A DNA stretch of 64,000 nucleotides from Burkholderiaceae bacterium (GTDB taxonomy: Bacteria; Pseudomonadota; Gammaproteobacteria; Burkholderiales; Burkholderiaceae_E). The stretch's first letter is position 1. Every line of letters begins with the position of its first letter. Shown here one piece after another: positions 26,373-35,164 of this stretch. Below the pieces are notes generated by a model. The model ran no database searches and was not told where the DNA came from. It worked only from the letters and a program-made list of their open reading frames with translations. The stretch lies in assembly GCA_024235875.1 (NCBI GenBank), contig JACKLP010000007.1, positions 1 through 64,000 of the forward strand. Reading direction: 5' to 3'. Position numbers and translations under genes: made by a program.

Positions 26373-26950
26373 CAAACCACCCCCAGGCGCGCCGCGATCG
26401 CCGTGACGATCGCTCGCTCACGAGCCAGCACCGCGCCGACAACTGGCGTCCATTCGATCGCGACGCGCGTCCGACATGCGCACAGGATGTCGGCGACCTT
26501 GAGCAGTGCATTGGTGTAGCGAAGCGTCGAGCGCTGGCGCGCGGCCGCTGCAACGACAGCGCCGAACGCCGCATAGACCCGCAGATCGAGATGATCGAGC
26601 CGACCGCGGGAGACGAAGCCCGCCGCATAGTCGTCGTAGAGCCGCCGCTTGGCTTCGAAGTTCCGCAGCAGGCAGTCGAAGTGGCGCCAACCGTCGGCGT
26701 CCAGGCCCTCGCCTTCGAGCAACGCGAGCGTGGCCCGCAAGTAGACGAGTGTCGGCGGTTCACCGACCCGGGCAGCGGGCAGCACGCAAGCCCCGTCGTC
26801 GTCGAGGCCGGAAGCCAACTCGGTCGCGGCCTCCAGCCGAGACTGCTGCCAGGCGCGCAGGAATGAAGCGCCATCGAAAGGCGAGAAGAAATAGGTGTGC
26901 GGCGATTCGAGCAGGTCGCCGCTGGCATAGTCGTAGCCGGACACGCTCAC
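26369..26950 (-). CDS. Orphan 193-residue protein of the modification cassette, function unknown
   Basis: I do not recognise this protein. It starts at a GTG (26950) that overlaps the stop of the APS-kinase-like gene as GTGA, and its own stop overlaps the next start in the same way, so translation is coupled on both sides. The sequence begins SVSGYDYASGDLLESPHTYF and is mostly helical in appearance, with an Ala/Arg-rich second half (DILCACRTRVAIEW, then VVGAVLARERAIVTAIAARLG). There is no signal peptide or clear membrane helix. Its strict position after the four phosphoramidate-type genes makes it a candidate for donor processing, transfer or methylation-independent capping. Confidence 0.7.
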   Translation of the reverse strand: MSVSGYDYASGDLLESPHTYFFSPFDGASFLRAWQQSRLEAATELASGLDDDGACVLPAARVGEPPTLVYLRATLALLEGEGLDADGWRHFDCLLRNFEAKRRLYDDYAAGFVSRGRLDHLDLRVYAAFGAVVAAAARQRSTLRYTNALLKVADILCACRTRVAIEWTPVVGAVLARERAIVTAIAARLGVVW

Positions 26951-27465
26951 AATACCCCCGCTGCGCGCAGGATCGACTCGGCGGCAAGCTCCGCGTCGAC
27001 GGGCGGTTCGCCATTGGCGATCACCAGGTCGGGACGCTCCGGCGGCTGGAACGGAATGTCGAAGCCGACCACGTGGCGGCGCGAGCCTTGTCGCGCTTCG
27101 CGATAGAGCCCCTTGCTGTCGCGCGCCTCGAGCACATCGAAAGGGACATCGACGTAGACCTCGAAATAGTTTCCGAAGCGCGCGCGGTTCGCATCCCGAT
27201 GGTCCTGGAAGATCGAGAGCAGCGAGCAGACCACGTCGACCCCCTGCCGATCGAGCAGCGCGCACAGCGCCGACACGCGGCGCGAGTTCTCGCGCCGGCC
27301 TTCGACCGTGTACGCGGTCTCGGGATCCACCTGGCCGAACACTTCGCGCACCTCGTCGCCATCGAGATGAACGACGCAAGGCGAGACCTGCCGCCAACGC
27401 TCGACCAGATGCCGGGCAATCGTCGTCTTGCCGGCGCCCGACATTCCGATGAGCCAGATCACCAT
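26947..27465 (-). CDS. APS-kinase-like protein, probable cytidine diphosphoramidate kinase (Cj1415-like)
   Basis: A 172-residue P-loop kinase of the adenylylsulfate kinase family. The Walker A motif GMSGAGKTT is at residues 7-15, with HLDGDEVRE after it and RDSKGLYREARQG near the substrate lid. The loop that normally reads like FISPxR in CysC is LLSIFQDHRD here, and no sulfate-activation genes are nearby, so PAPS synthesis is unlikely. In C. jejuni the CysC-like Cj1415 phosphorylates the ribose 3'-hydroxyl of cytidine diphosphoramidate. The three partner genes of that pathway directly precede this one. The ATG at 27465 overlaps the nucleotidyltransferase stop by seven bases. Confidence 0.75.
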   Translation of the reverse strand: MVIWLIGMSGAGKTTIARHLVERWRQVSPCVVHLDGDEVREVFGQVDPETAYTVEGRRENSRRVSALCALLDRQGVDVVCSLLSIFQDHRDANRARFGNYFEVYVDVPFDVLEARDSKGLYREARQGSRRHVVGFDIPFQPPERPDLVIANGEPPVDAELAAESILRAAGVL

Positions 27466-28235
27466 GCCGATCGACGCCAGTCGTGGGGCCAGTCGCCGGC
27501 ATTGGCGCGCGTATCGGCCAGGGCCAGGTCGGACTCCGAGTCGATCTCGCACCAACGCCCCGCCACCGGGACCGCCGCGACACGGCATCCGTCGGCAAGC
27601 AGGCGCGACAACAGCCCGGTCATGTCGAGCCGGTCCACATCGGCTGCCGTCATCGAGTCGACGACCGCCTCGATCTGGCGCCAGCCTGCGGGCGTGATTC
27701 GCAGCAAGCCCATGAACTGTCCGAGGACCGCGTCGAGGTCCGGCGCGCGGCCGCCGATCTCGTGTAGCCAGCCACCCGACTCGGCGAAGGACTCGGCGTC
27801 GAGGCCGGGATCGTCGAAGCGCTCGTCCCACAGGCTTCGCCAGCATGTATCGTAGGTGATGGCGATCGCCGCTTCGGTCGCGCACAGCGCGCGCACATGG
27901 TCGGGGTGGTAGAGGATGTCCGAGTACGAAACGACGATCGGCGATTCGCGAAGGCGTGCCGATGCGCAGGCCAGCGAACGGACCATGTTCGTGGACTGCC
28001 AACGCGGGTTCTCGAGCAATTCGTCGGCCAGCCCTTTGAGCATCTCGCGCCGATAGCCGCCGACCAGGGCGATGTCGGTCATGCCAGCCGCTCGCAGTGC
28101 GTCGATCGTCCAGTCCAGGATCGGCCGTCCCTGCACTTCGACCAGGCACTTCGGACGATCCTCGGTGAGCGCCAGCAGCCTGGAACCACGTCCGGCTGCG
28201 AGCACCACGGCCCTTTGGGTCAGCGCCATTGCCAT
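27459..28235 (-). CDS. NTP-transferase, probable CTP:phosphoglutamine cytidylyltransferase (Cj1416-like)
   Basis: A 258-residue nucleotidyltransferase of the sugar-phosphate/phosphocholine cytidylyltransferase type. The nucleotide loop VLAAGRGSRL is at residues 11-20 and the conserved DRPKCLVE at 26-33. VVSYSDILY supplies a metal-binding Asp, and GRWCEIDSESDLA is the second metal site near the end. In C. jejuni the equivalent enzyme joins CTP and phosphoglutamine to form CDP-L-glutamine. The ATG at 28235 is chosen because GGAGGA lies just upstream. It overlaps the end of the C26-family gene by 16 bases. Assignment rests on the flanking genes as much as on the fold. Confidence 0.75.
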   Translation of the reverse strand: MAMALTQRAVVLAAGRGSRLLALTEDRPKCLVEVQGRPILDWTIDALRAAGMTDIALVGGYRREMLKGLADELLENPRWQSTNMVRSLACASARLRESPIVVSYSDILYHPDHVRALCATEAAIAITYDTCWRSLWDERFDDPGLDAESFAESGGWLHEIGGRAPDLDAVLGQFMGLLRITPAGWRQIEAVVDSMTAADVDRLDMTGLLSRLLADGCRVAAVPVAGRWCEIDSESDLALADTRANAGDWPHDWRRSAW

Positions 28236-28885
28236 CGTCCTCCGAACAAGGCCTCGACGATTCGGCGATCCGCGGCGGCGATCGTTGGCGAGCGCTCGGG
28301 GTGCCACATCACGCCAACGATGCGCCTCCCCGGCACCGTGACCGCTTCTATCGAACCGTCACCGGCACGGGCGATCGGTTCGAGTCCATGGGCGAGCCCG
28401 TCGCCACGAATCGCGTTGTCGTGGTAGCTGTTGACACGCAGCGTGGCCCTGCGCGATGTCGGGTTCAACAGTGTGTCCGGCTCGCATTCGATGTCGTGCT
28501 CGAGCGCCACGTGACTGCGATCCGCGATGGGCGAGAGCGCACCGCCAAAGCGGTGTTGGAGCAATTGAAGGCCTCGACAAACCGCCAGGACCGGCATCCC
28601 CGTTCGGACCGCGTGATCGAGCGCGGCGAGATCGGCTGCATCCTTGCGAGGGTTCTCTCCGATGTCGTTGCCGCCCGTCAGGATCAGCCCATCGACCCCC
28701 CAGGCCTCGAGTAGCGCGCCCGTGCGCGAGGGGTCGTTCGGAAGCCCCATCCACGCTGCCGCCGGCAGTGTGTCGACCATAAATCGCGACCAATCCTGCG
28801 CCAGGCAATCGCGGGGCTCATCATAGTCGGCCGCCGACGCGACCCGCATCGTCAGCGCCAGGCGGCGGCTCGGTTCAGTGCGCAT
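28220..28885 (-). CDS. Class I glutamine-amidotransferase-like hydrolase (peptidase C26), probable gamma-glutamyl-CDP-amidate hydrolase (Cj1417-like)
   Basis: A 221-residue protein with the class I glutaminase fold. The oxyanion/entry motif LTGGNDIGENP is at residues 69-79, the nucleophile Cys103 lies in LAVCRGLQLL, and the His195/Glu197 pair in MWHPER. It lacks a synthase partner, as in gamma-glutamyl hydrolases. In C. jejuni, Cj1417 removes glutamate from CDP-L-glutamine to give cytidine diphosphoramidate. The gene overlaps the PPDK-like gene by 11 bases at its start and the cytidylyltransferase at its end, so it is tightly locked into the cassette. Without that context it would be called gamma-glutamyl-GABA hydrolase. 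Confidence 0.78.
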   Translation of the reverse strand: MRTEPSRRLALTMRVASAADYDEPRDCLAQDWSRFMVDTLPAAAWMGLPNDPSRTGALLEAWGVDGLILTGGNDIGENPRKDAADLAALDHAVRTGMPVLAVCRGLQLLQHRFGGALSPIADRSHVALEHDIECEPDTLLNPTSRRATLRVNSYHDNAIRGDGLAHGLEPIARAGDGSIEAVTVPGRRIVGVMWHPERSPTIAAADRRIVEALFGGRWQWR

Positions 28886-31268
28886 GGCGTGGCCTCACGA
28901 CACGTTCGTCGAAGTTCAACTCGACGCCACCAGCGTCCAGGATACGCGAGTAGAGTTGCTCGCCGCACCCGATCGCCGCCGGCACGCCGAGCTCCATGCA
29001 CCGTATCGCCATGTGCGAATTCGCGCCGCCGAACTGGGTGATCAGCGCCTTGACGCCGGCGCCGAATATCCAGTCGAAACCCGGATCGGCGCTCTCGATG
29101 CAGACGATCCGCTCGCGCAGGCTCGCCGACCAGTCGTCGTCGGCTCGGACGGCAAGCACATTGCCGCGAACGACGCCACGACCGTAGAGGTTGGGCAGGC
29201 ATCGGAACACCGGCGCCACGTAGACATCGTCGGGATCGACGATCAGCGGTGGGAAGCGAAGCGCTTGCGCCAGCGCGTGGCGCCGCCCGGCGTCCTCGGC
29301 CTCACCCCGCAGCCCGGTCGAGTCGGCCGTCGACCCGACCTCCAGGATCGCCTCGAGCCGCAGCATCGCCACCTCGGCGCGTTCGAGGCCCGCCGCGCGC
29401 CCCAAGACCGCCAGCCATTCGAGGATGTCCGAGACATTGCGCGACAATACGAACTTGCCGTACTCGCGCGCCACCGCGGCCTTGCGGGCGTACTCGATCA
29501 GACGGGGCGCATCGATGGCGTCGAGACCGGCCTCGCGCAGCAGTGCCTCGATTGCCGAAGTCTCGTGTCCCTGCAGCGCGAAGGGGGGAGCCGGTTCTCC
29601 GGCCTCGATCGCCCCGCCCTCGCGCAGCTGCGACCAGCGATCGACATAGCGCGGAGATCCGATCTCGAAGGTCCCGGGCCTCAGGTGGCCGTAGCGGGCC
29701 AGGAAACGGGTCTCATCGTCCCCCGCGGTCACCGAGGCCAGCGCGCGATGGTACGCGGTCGCCACCGTTTGCAGCGATCGATGGAATGCCATCAGTCGCT
29801 CCGCAGCGATCGCGCCGCGACGCACCGCCGAGCGCAGCAATGCCTCGCCGATGAAGGCATGGCGTGCGCAGACCGCAAACGGTACGGCGGCCTGCGCACG
29901 CGCCTCGGAAATCAATTCGCGCGCACGCTGGGCCGCCGCGCCCGCACTGGCCTCGAGCCCCGCAGACGGTAACGCGCGCTCGAGCTGGCGCCGCTCCAGC
30001 GTGCAAAGGATCTCGAGCGCGCTGGCGAGACTCCCCCCGGAACCTCCTGCGATCGCATCGATGGTGAGGCGACGCAGGCTTTCGCGGAACCATTGCCGCC
30101 GCGTCGGATCGAGCGCATCGCCTTCGCGATCGAGCCGCTCGGCCGAATCGCTGAAGTCGGTACAGGTCTGCGCAACCTCGAACTCGACCTTGTCGTGCAA
30201 GTGTGGGTTGTCTCCCAGACGACCGATCCAGGCATCCACGAGCGCCTGCGCAGTGGACTCGCCGAGCGATGCGGGCAGCAGGGAGTTGAAGCTGGCGCGG
30301 ACGTCAACGTACGGATGTCCCAGCACGTCGACCATCAGATCACAATCCGGAGGATGGCGATAACCCATCTGCGCCCGAGCGACACGCCAGCTATCGCGCG
30401 TGATCAGCTCGCGAAACAGGCCCATCGCCAGCGGCCGCGGCGTCAGTCCCAGCAATTCCGCCGGATTCCAGTCGGGCATCAGGCCCAGCATCGCGCGCTG
30501 ACCGGCAAGTCCCGGCGCACTTGCGCCGAACCGGGCCGTCAGGTCGCTGCGCACCGATTCGAGCGCCCCGACGATGGCGTTTGGCGATACGGTGGCCACG
30601 CCCGGTAGCGCGGTCATGCGTCGGACTTGAAGGGTCGCGACCTGCCCTGCGTCATCGAGCGCGAACTCGATATCGAGCGGAATCCCGCCGAAGACCGACT
30701 CGATCTCCGCGACGGCGGCCAACACCGCGCCAAGACGCGGCGAACGCACGCGATCCACGTGGCCACGCAACACGTAAACGGTCTTGTTGGTCGACTGCCC
30801 GCCGGTGACCGTGTCGGTGCGGCCCGACTCGTCGTCGTAGTTCACGACATAGTAGGGTGCACCACTGTGCAGGTCGCGCGTCATCACGACACCGGCCATC
30901 ACGACCCCGGCCACCATTCGCTGCACCAGCACCTGGTTGCCGGGTTCCGAGCCCATCGATCTGATCACCCTGCCCACGGCCGCGCGCAGCGCTTCGCGGT
31001 CGTCGGCCGGCACGCCAAGTACCGAGTCGAACGCACCGGCCATCGATGCCCCGGCGCCGTCCTCGAGCGTCGAGCTGCTTCGCACCGCGACTTCGCCCGG
31101 CGAGAACCGGTCTCGCAGTTCACCCAGCAGTGCATCGGCGTGGCCGCGCCAGCGCTCGACCTCGAAGGCGCAAGACGCCGGGACGCTGGAGCGCGAGAGC
31201 ATCGGCGCGAGACGCTGGAGCGTCTCGGCCTTGGTACCGAATTGCGGCACGGGACGCCGACTCACCAC
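28875..31268 (-). CDS. PPDK/PEP-synthase-like phosphotransferase, probable L-glutamine kinase (Cj1418-like)
   Basis: A 797-residue protein with an N-terminal pyruvate-phosphate-dikinase ATP-binding domain (AVRSSSTLEDG near 61-71, then TGGQSTNKTVY). A long central region follows, then a C-terminal swivelling phosphohistidine domain with GGANSHMAIRCMELGVP, where the His is near residue 752. The PEP/pyruvate TIM-barrel of true PPDK is absent. C. jejuni Cj1418, of similar length and architecture, uses ATP to phosphorylate the amide of L-glutamine through a phosphohistidine. The start is one of two adjacent GTG codons (31268 or 31265). The three other enzymes of the phosphoramidate route follow with overlaps, which is the main reason for this call. 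Confidence 0.8.
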   Translation of the reverse strand: MVSRRPVPQFGTKAETLQRLAPMLSRSSVPASCAFEVERWRGHADALLGELRDRFSPGEVAVRSSSTLEDGAGASMAGAFDSVLGVPADDREALRAAVGRVIRSMGSEPGNQVLVQRMVAGVVMAGVVMTRDLHSGAPYYVVNYDDESGRTDTVTGGQSTNKTVYVLRGHVDRVRSPRLGAVLAAVAEIESVFGGIPLDIEFALDDAGQVATLQVRRMTALPGVATVSPNAIVGALESVRSDLTARFGASAPGLAGQRAMLGLMPDWNPAELLGLTPRPLAMGLFRELITRDSWRVARAQMGYRHPPDCDLMVDVLGHPYVDVRASFNSLLPASLGESTAQALVDAWIGRLGDNPHLHDKVEFEVAQTCTDFSDSAERLDREGDALDPTRRQWFRESLRRLTIDAIAGGSGGSLASALEILCTLERRQLERALPSAGLEASAGAAAQRARELISEARAQAAVPFAVCARHAFIGEALLRSAVRRGAIAAERLMAFHRSLQTVATAYHRALASVTAGDDETRFLARYGHLRPGTFEIGSPRYVDRWSQLREGGAIEAGEPAPPFALQGHETSAIEALLREAGLDAIDAPRLIEYARKAAVAREYGKFVLSRNVSDILEWLAVLGRAAGLERAEVAMLRLEAILEVGSTADSTGLRGEAEDAGRRHALAQALRFPPLIVDPDDVYVAPVFRCLPNLYGRGVVRGNVLAVRADDDWSASLRERIVCIESADPGFDWIFGAGVKALITQFGGANSHMAIRCMELGVPAAIGCGEQLYSRILDAGGVELNFDERVVRPRHAH

Positions 31269-31319
31269 CGGACTCGGCGCGGCGCCGCGTGCGGCGACGC
31301 GATCCGCCTGCGCTGGCGC

Positions 31320-33242
31320 TCAGTCATTGAACCGGCCGGCCTGCGCAACGCCGTCGGAGCCCGGTCGGTGATCGGCCTCGAAGTGGATCCGGGCCGATCC
31401 GAGACTCATGCCGTTGTCCATCCGCTTCCATACCTTGAAGCGATAGGCACGATCGTGCTGGTCGTAGTACGGCGGCTGCCCGGCATAGTTGACTGGATCG
31501 AGATAGTGGAAGATGGAGCAACCCATCATGTAGTCGCCCGCGCAGCCACGGAAACGCGGGAAACGGAAACGCACCACACCCTGCCCTTCGATCCGGTCGA
31601 TGTCCATTCCGGCCAGCGCGGTATTCGCGTGACAGAACAAGGTGCCGTTGGCCAGCAGGATGGACATCGAGAAGACCGGGTGCTCGATCACTCGCGTCGA
31701 TGCGTACGCGATCTCAACGATCAAGTCCTCGAGCTCCTCGATACCGCCGACCTCCTCGCCGCCCGCATCCAGGAACCGGACGCCCTCGATACACGGGTCC
31801 GGACGCTCCCAGGAAACGATAGACGCCTTGCCGTGGCGTTCGACGGGCGCCGCCGGAGACGATTGTCCGGTGGGCACGACGTCGTGCGCGGACGCCGCCG
31901 GCGTAGCCCCCGCCGCCGCGGAGTCGACGGCGGCGGGCGCGCCCGGATCCGACCCGGTGCTCTCGTCGGCGGGCGGCGCGAGATCGGGCAGCTCGAAGCG
32001 ATGCGAAGCCTGTCCCGGCACGAGCACGCCCAGATCGTGATAGCTCTCGGCCCAGTACAGTTCGACCCGGACCCGATCGCCGGCCTCGACATCGGCGTCG
32101 ATCTCCAGCGTCCAGGTCGACGAAGGGAAACCCGCGGTCTCGACGGTCAGTTCGAACGGAGCATGCCGGTAGGTTCCGCCGCGATCCTCGTAGGCCCGAT
32201 AGCGTCCACCGCTGTCGCTCTTTGGCGCCGACCAATCCATGTAGCCGGGATCGTCGAGCACCGCGGTGGCGGCCGACACATCGTTGTCCATCGGCGCCCC
32301 GAAGGCCAGCGTGACCGGCGCCGCATCGCCGCGTCGCAGGCGCGCGGCGCGAATCCGATGGGAACCGACCGGATGCGGGGTATCGCACACGAGGTGGAAC
32401 AAGGCCCGATGGTCGAGTGCCTGCTCCATCTTCTGCAGGCTCCGGAGCTTGCGCAATCCACTCGCCTGCGCACGTCGGCGCAAGGCGTCCTCGCGCTGGA
32501 TCGAACGGTAGTAGGACTTGACCACGTCCTGCGTGTCGCCGTCCTCGACCACGGTGCCGCGATCGATCCAGATCGCGCGCGAACACAACTGCTGGACGGC
32601 GGAGACATCGTGACTGACGAACAGGACGGTCACGCCACGATCAGTGGTCAGGCGGCGCATGCGCTCGATGCACTTGCCGGCAAAGTACGCGTCGCCGGCG
32701 CCGAGCACCTCGTCGATGATCAACACTTCCGGCTCGATGCTGGTGGCCGTGGAAAACGCCAGGCGCGCGTACATGCCCGCAGAATACGACTTGATCGGCT
32801 GGTCGATGAAATCGTCGAGCTCGGCGAAGTCGACGATTTCGTCGACCCGCGCCTCGATCTGCGCCCGGTCGAGACCGTGATACGCGAGCGAAGCGTGGAT
32901 GTTCTCGCGGCCGGTGAACTCCGGATGGAAGCCGGTGCCAAGCTCCATCAGCGCCTGCACCTCGCCGCCGATCCGGATCGAACCTTCGGTCTGCGTGATG
33001 TTGCCCGCGATGATCTTGAGCAGCGTGCTCTTGCCCGCACCGTTTCGGCCCACGAGGCCGACGCGCTCGCCACGCCGGATCTCGAAGCCGAGATCGCGCA
33101 GCGCCCAGAACTCCTTGAAGTAGTCGCGCTTCCACGGCATCAGGCGGCCGAGCCCGAATGCATCGATGACCTTGTCACGCGGATGGCGGTACATCCGGTA
33201 CATCTTGCCAAGCCCGACGGCCGAGATCACGACGTCAGACAT
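31320..33242 (-). CDS. wzt: ABC transporter ATPase for O-polysaccharide export, with extended C-terminal domains
   Basis: A 640-residue Wzt-type ATPase. Walker [10 protein letters not shown] is at 65-73, the signature YSAGM at 153-157 and Walker B VLIIDEVL at 173-180. Beyond about residue 250 lies a beta-rich region (to about 420), an Ala/Pro/Ser/Asp linker (about 420-466) and a final domain resembling the Wzt glycan-binding module ([14 protein letters not shown] and later [16 protein letters not shown]). In known systems that module recognises the capped non-reducing end of the glycan before export. The ATG at 33242 overlaps the end of wzm by eight bases. It energises export of lipid-linked polysaccharide across the inner membrane. 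Confidence 0.92.
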   Translation of the reverse strand: MSDVVISAVGLGKMYRMYRHPRDKVIDAFGLGRLMPWKRDYFKEFWALRDLGFEIRRGERVGLVGRNGAGKSTLLKIIAGNITQTEGSIRIGGEVQALMELGTGFHPEFTGRENIHASLAYHGLDRAQIEARVDEIVDFAELDDFIDQPIKSYSAGMYARLAFSTATSIEPEVLIIDEVLGAGDAYFAGKCIERMRRLTTDRGVTVLFVSHDVSAVQQLCSRAIWIDRGTVVEDGDTQDVVKSYYRSIQREDALRRRAQASGLRKLRSLQKMEQALDHRALFHLVCDTPHPVGSHRIRAARLRRGDAAPVTLAFGAPMDNDVSAATAVLDDPGYMDWSAPKSDSGGRYRAYEDRGGTYRHAPFELTVETAGFPSSTWTLEIDADVEAGDRVRVELYWAESYHDLGVLVPGQASHRFELPDLAPPADESTGSDPGAPAAVDSAAAGATPAASAHDVVPTGQSSPAAPVERHGKASIVSWERPDPCIEGVRFLDAGGEEVGGIEELEDLIVEIAYASTRVIEHPVFSMSILLANGTLFCHANTALAGMDIDRIEGQGVVRFRFPRFRGCAGDYMMGCSIFHYLDPVNYAGQPPYYDQHDRAYRFKVWKRMDNGMSLGSARIHFEADHRPGSDGVAQAGRFND

Positions 33243-34032
33243 TGTCGACCAGCACCCGCTTGAGCCGGGAGAAGAAGGCATGACCGATGACGAACAACAC
33301 AGGTCCCGAGATCAGCACGAAGGACAGGTTCTTCGGATCAGGCCAGCGTCCGAGCATCAGCAGCGACTGATAGCAGAAGATGAAGTGGCTCAGCGGGTTG
33401 GCCGCCACGATGCCGCGCAGGTTCTCGGGCACCATCTCGAGCGTGTAGGCGATCGGGCTGATCAGCATCAGCAGCAGGATCACGGTACCAACGATCTGCT
33501 GCAGATCCCGGAAGAACACGTTCAGGCCGGAAAGAATCCAGAGCAGCCCGGCCATGAACAGCAATTGCGCGAGCCAGATCACCGGGATGAACAACATCGT
33601 CGGCGAGAGTCCACGCACGAAGCCGATCGCAACGACCAGGATCAGCGTCCCGACGACCTGCAGTCCCTGGGTGGACAGAAGCTCCTTGATCGGCACCAAC
33701 TCCACCGGGAAGAGCGTGTTCTTGACGAGCGAGGCATTGGCCACCACCGAGCCCACGCCCGCGCCCAGCGCCTCCGATACGCCCAGAAAGGGGACCAGGC
33801 CGCAGAAGATCAGCAAGACGTATTCGTTCGAGTCGAAGAGCTGGAAGCGTACCTTGAAGATAAGCAAGTAGACGGCCGCGTAGACCCCCAGGAAAAGCAG
33901 CGGGTGGACGATCAGCCAGGCCAGGCCCAGCACCGAGCCCAGGTAGCGCTTGCGGATCTCCTGTCGCACCGTCTGCATGAGCAGCAGCCGATGGCGCAGC
34001 AAAAGCCTGAACGGAAGCGCGATCGCATTCAA
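33235..34032 (-). CDS. wzm: ABC transporter permease for polysaccharide export
   Basis: A 265-residue ABC-2 type permease with about six membrane helices. It begins with a short amphipathic segment (RQEIRKRYLGSVLGLAW) typical of Wzm/KpsM/TagG proteins. The loops LFPVELVPIKELLS and NVFFRDLQQI are the usual coupling elements. The start is a TTG at 34032 supported by AAGG eight bases upstream. No ATG gives a sensible N-terminus. With the overlapping wzt it forms the channel that flips undecaprenyl-linked glycan to the periplasm. Presence of this pair and absence of wzx/wzy in the window point to the ABC-dependent assembly route. Confidence 0.92.
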   Translation of the reverse strand: MNAIALPFRLLLRHRLLLMQTVRQEIRKRYLGSVLGLAWLIVHPLLFLGVYAAVYLLIFKVRFQLFDSNEYVLLIFCGLVPFLGVSEALGAGVGSVVANASLVKNTLFPVELVPIKELLSTQGLQVVGTLILVVAIGFVRGLSPTMLFIPVIWLAQLLFMAGLLWILSGLNVFFRDLQQIVGTVILLLMLISPIAYTLEMVPENLRGIVAANPLSHFIFCYQSLLMLGRWPDPKNLSFVLISGPVLFVIGHAFFSRLKRVLVDNV

Positions 34033-34045
34033 AAGAAGTGCCTTG

Positions 34046-35161
34046 CTATGCGTCCCGGTGCGCGCGCACGGCGACCGGAATTTCCGAGGTCAGCAGCGCA
34101 CAGATGCGATCGCTCGCGTCGCCGGCGCCGTAAGGCGCCACGTCGCGACTCGGTTCAGAAGCCAGGCTGTCCTCGAAGGCGGCGACGATCCGGTCGCGGT
34201 CGGCGCCGGCCAGTCGATTCCAGCCAAGCTCGACCGTTTCGACCCATTCGGTCTCGTCGCGCATCGTCACGCAGGGCACGTGGTAGAACAGCGCCTCTTT
34301 CTGGACCCCGCCGGAATCGGTCAGCACGACACGCGACGCCTGCTCGAGGGCGACCATGTCCAGGAAAGGGATCGGCTCGAGCAGCCGCACGTCGCCCATA
34401 CGCTCGAGATGACCGCCATCGGCCAGCAACTTGCGGGTGCGGGGGTGCACGGGAAAAACCACCTGCATGCGCCGGCCGATTTCGGCCAGCGCGCCCACGA
34501 TCCCGGCCAGTCGCGACGGATCGTCGGTGTTCTCGGCGCGGTGGCATGTGGCCAGCACGAAGGGACCTTCTTGCAGACCGAGCGTCGCGAGCAGCGTCGA
34601 CTGTGCGCGCGCACGCTCGCGATAGAACAGCGCCACGTCGTACATCACATCGCCGACCATGTGCACGCCGTCACGAACGCCCTCGGTTGCGAGGTTCTCG
34701 ACCGCAGCCGGCGTCGGGCACAGCAGCAGCGTGGAGACGCGGTCGGCGAGGATGCGGTTGACCTCTTCGGGCATCCGCATGTTGAACGAGCGCAGGCCGG
34801 CCTCGACGTGCGCGATCGGTACGTGCAGCTTGGCCGCCGCCAGCGCACCGGCAAGCGTGGAGTTGGTGTCGCCATAGATCAGCAAGGCGTCCGGTCGCTC
34901 GTCGATCAGCACGCGTTCGATGGCCTCGAGCATGCGTCCGGTCATGGCACCATGGCCGCCGCCGGCAATACCGAGGTTGTGGGCCGGCTCTGGAATGCCC
35001 AGCTCCTCGAAGAACACCTGCGACATGTTGCTGTCGAAGTGCTGCCCCGTATGGACCAGCACCTCCTCGATCCGGTCCGCATAGGACGCCGCGATCGCAC
35101 GCGAGATCGCGGCCGCCTTGACGAACTGCGGCCGCGCGCCAACGACGGTGAGGATCTTCAT
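34046..35161 (-). CDS. wecB: UDP-N-acetylglucosamine 2-epimerase (non-hydrolysing), WecB/WbpI family
   Basis: A 371-residue epimerase that inverts C2 of UDP-GlcNAc or, in WbpI members, UDP-GlcNAc(3NAc)A. It starts ILTVVGARPQFVKAAAIS and has YGDTNSTLAG, HVEAGLRSFN and the C-terminal TDSGGVQKEA, all diagnostic. The family's usual length is 360-380. It lies three bases after the DegT aminotransferase stop. Next to WbpB-, WbpD- and WbpE-like genes it more likely acts as the WbpI step of a 2,3-diamino-uronate pathway than as WecB proper. Confidence 0.9.
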   Translation of the reverse strand: MKILTVVGARPQFVKAAAISRAIAASYADRIEEVLVHTGQHFDSNMSQVFFEELGIPEPAHNLGIAGGGHGAMTGRMLEAIERVLIDERPDALLIYGDTNSTLAGALAAAKLHVPIAHVEAGLRSFNMRMPEEVNRILADRVSTLLLCPTPAAVENLATEGVRDGVHMVGDVMYDVALFYRERARAQSTLLATLGLQEGPFVLATCHRAENTDDPSRLAGIVGALAEIGRRMQVVFPVHPRTRKLLADGGHLERMGDVRLLEPIPFLDMVALEQASRVVLTDSGGVQKEALFYHVPCVTMRDETEWVETVELGWNRLAGADRDRIVAAFEDSLASEPSRDVAPYGAGDASDRICALLTSEIPVAVRAHRDA

Positions 35162-35164
35162 CGC

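Noticed and set aside
26947..27465. APS kinase (cysC) of sulfate assimilation.
   Set aside because: There are no cysD, cysN or cysH genes nearby, the substrate loop differs from the usual form and the three phosphoramidate-type genes flank it.
30627..33263. Plus-strand open frame of about 880 codons opposite wzt and the PPDK-like gene.
   Set aside because: The product is rich in His, Arg and Asp with no motif, and both opposite genes have clear catalytic signatures.
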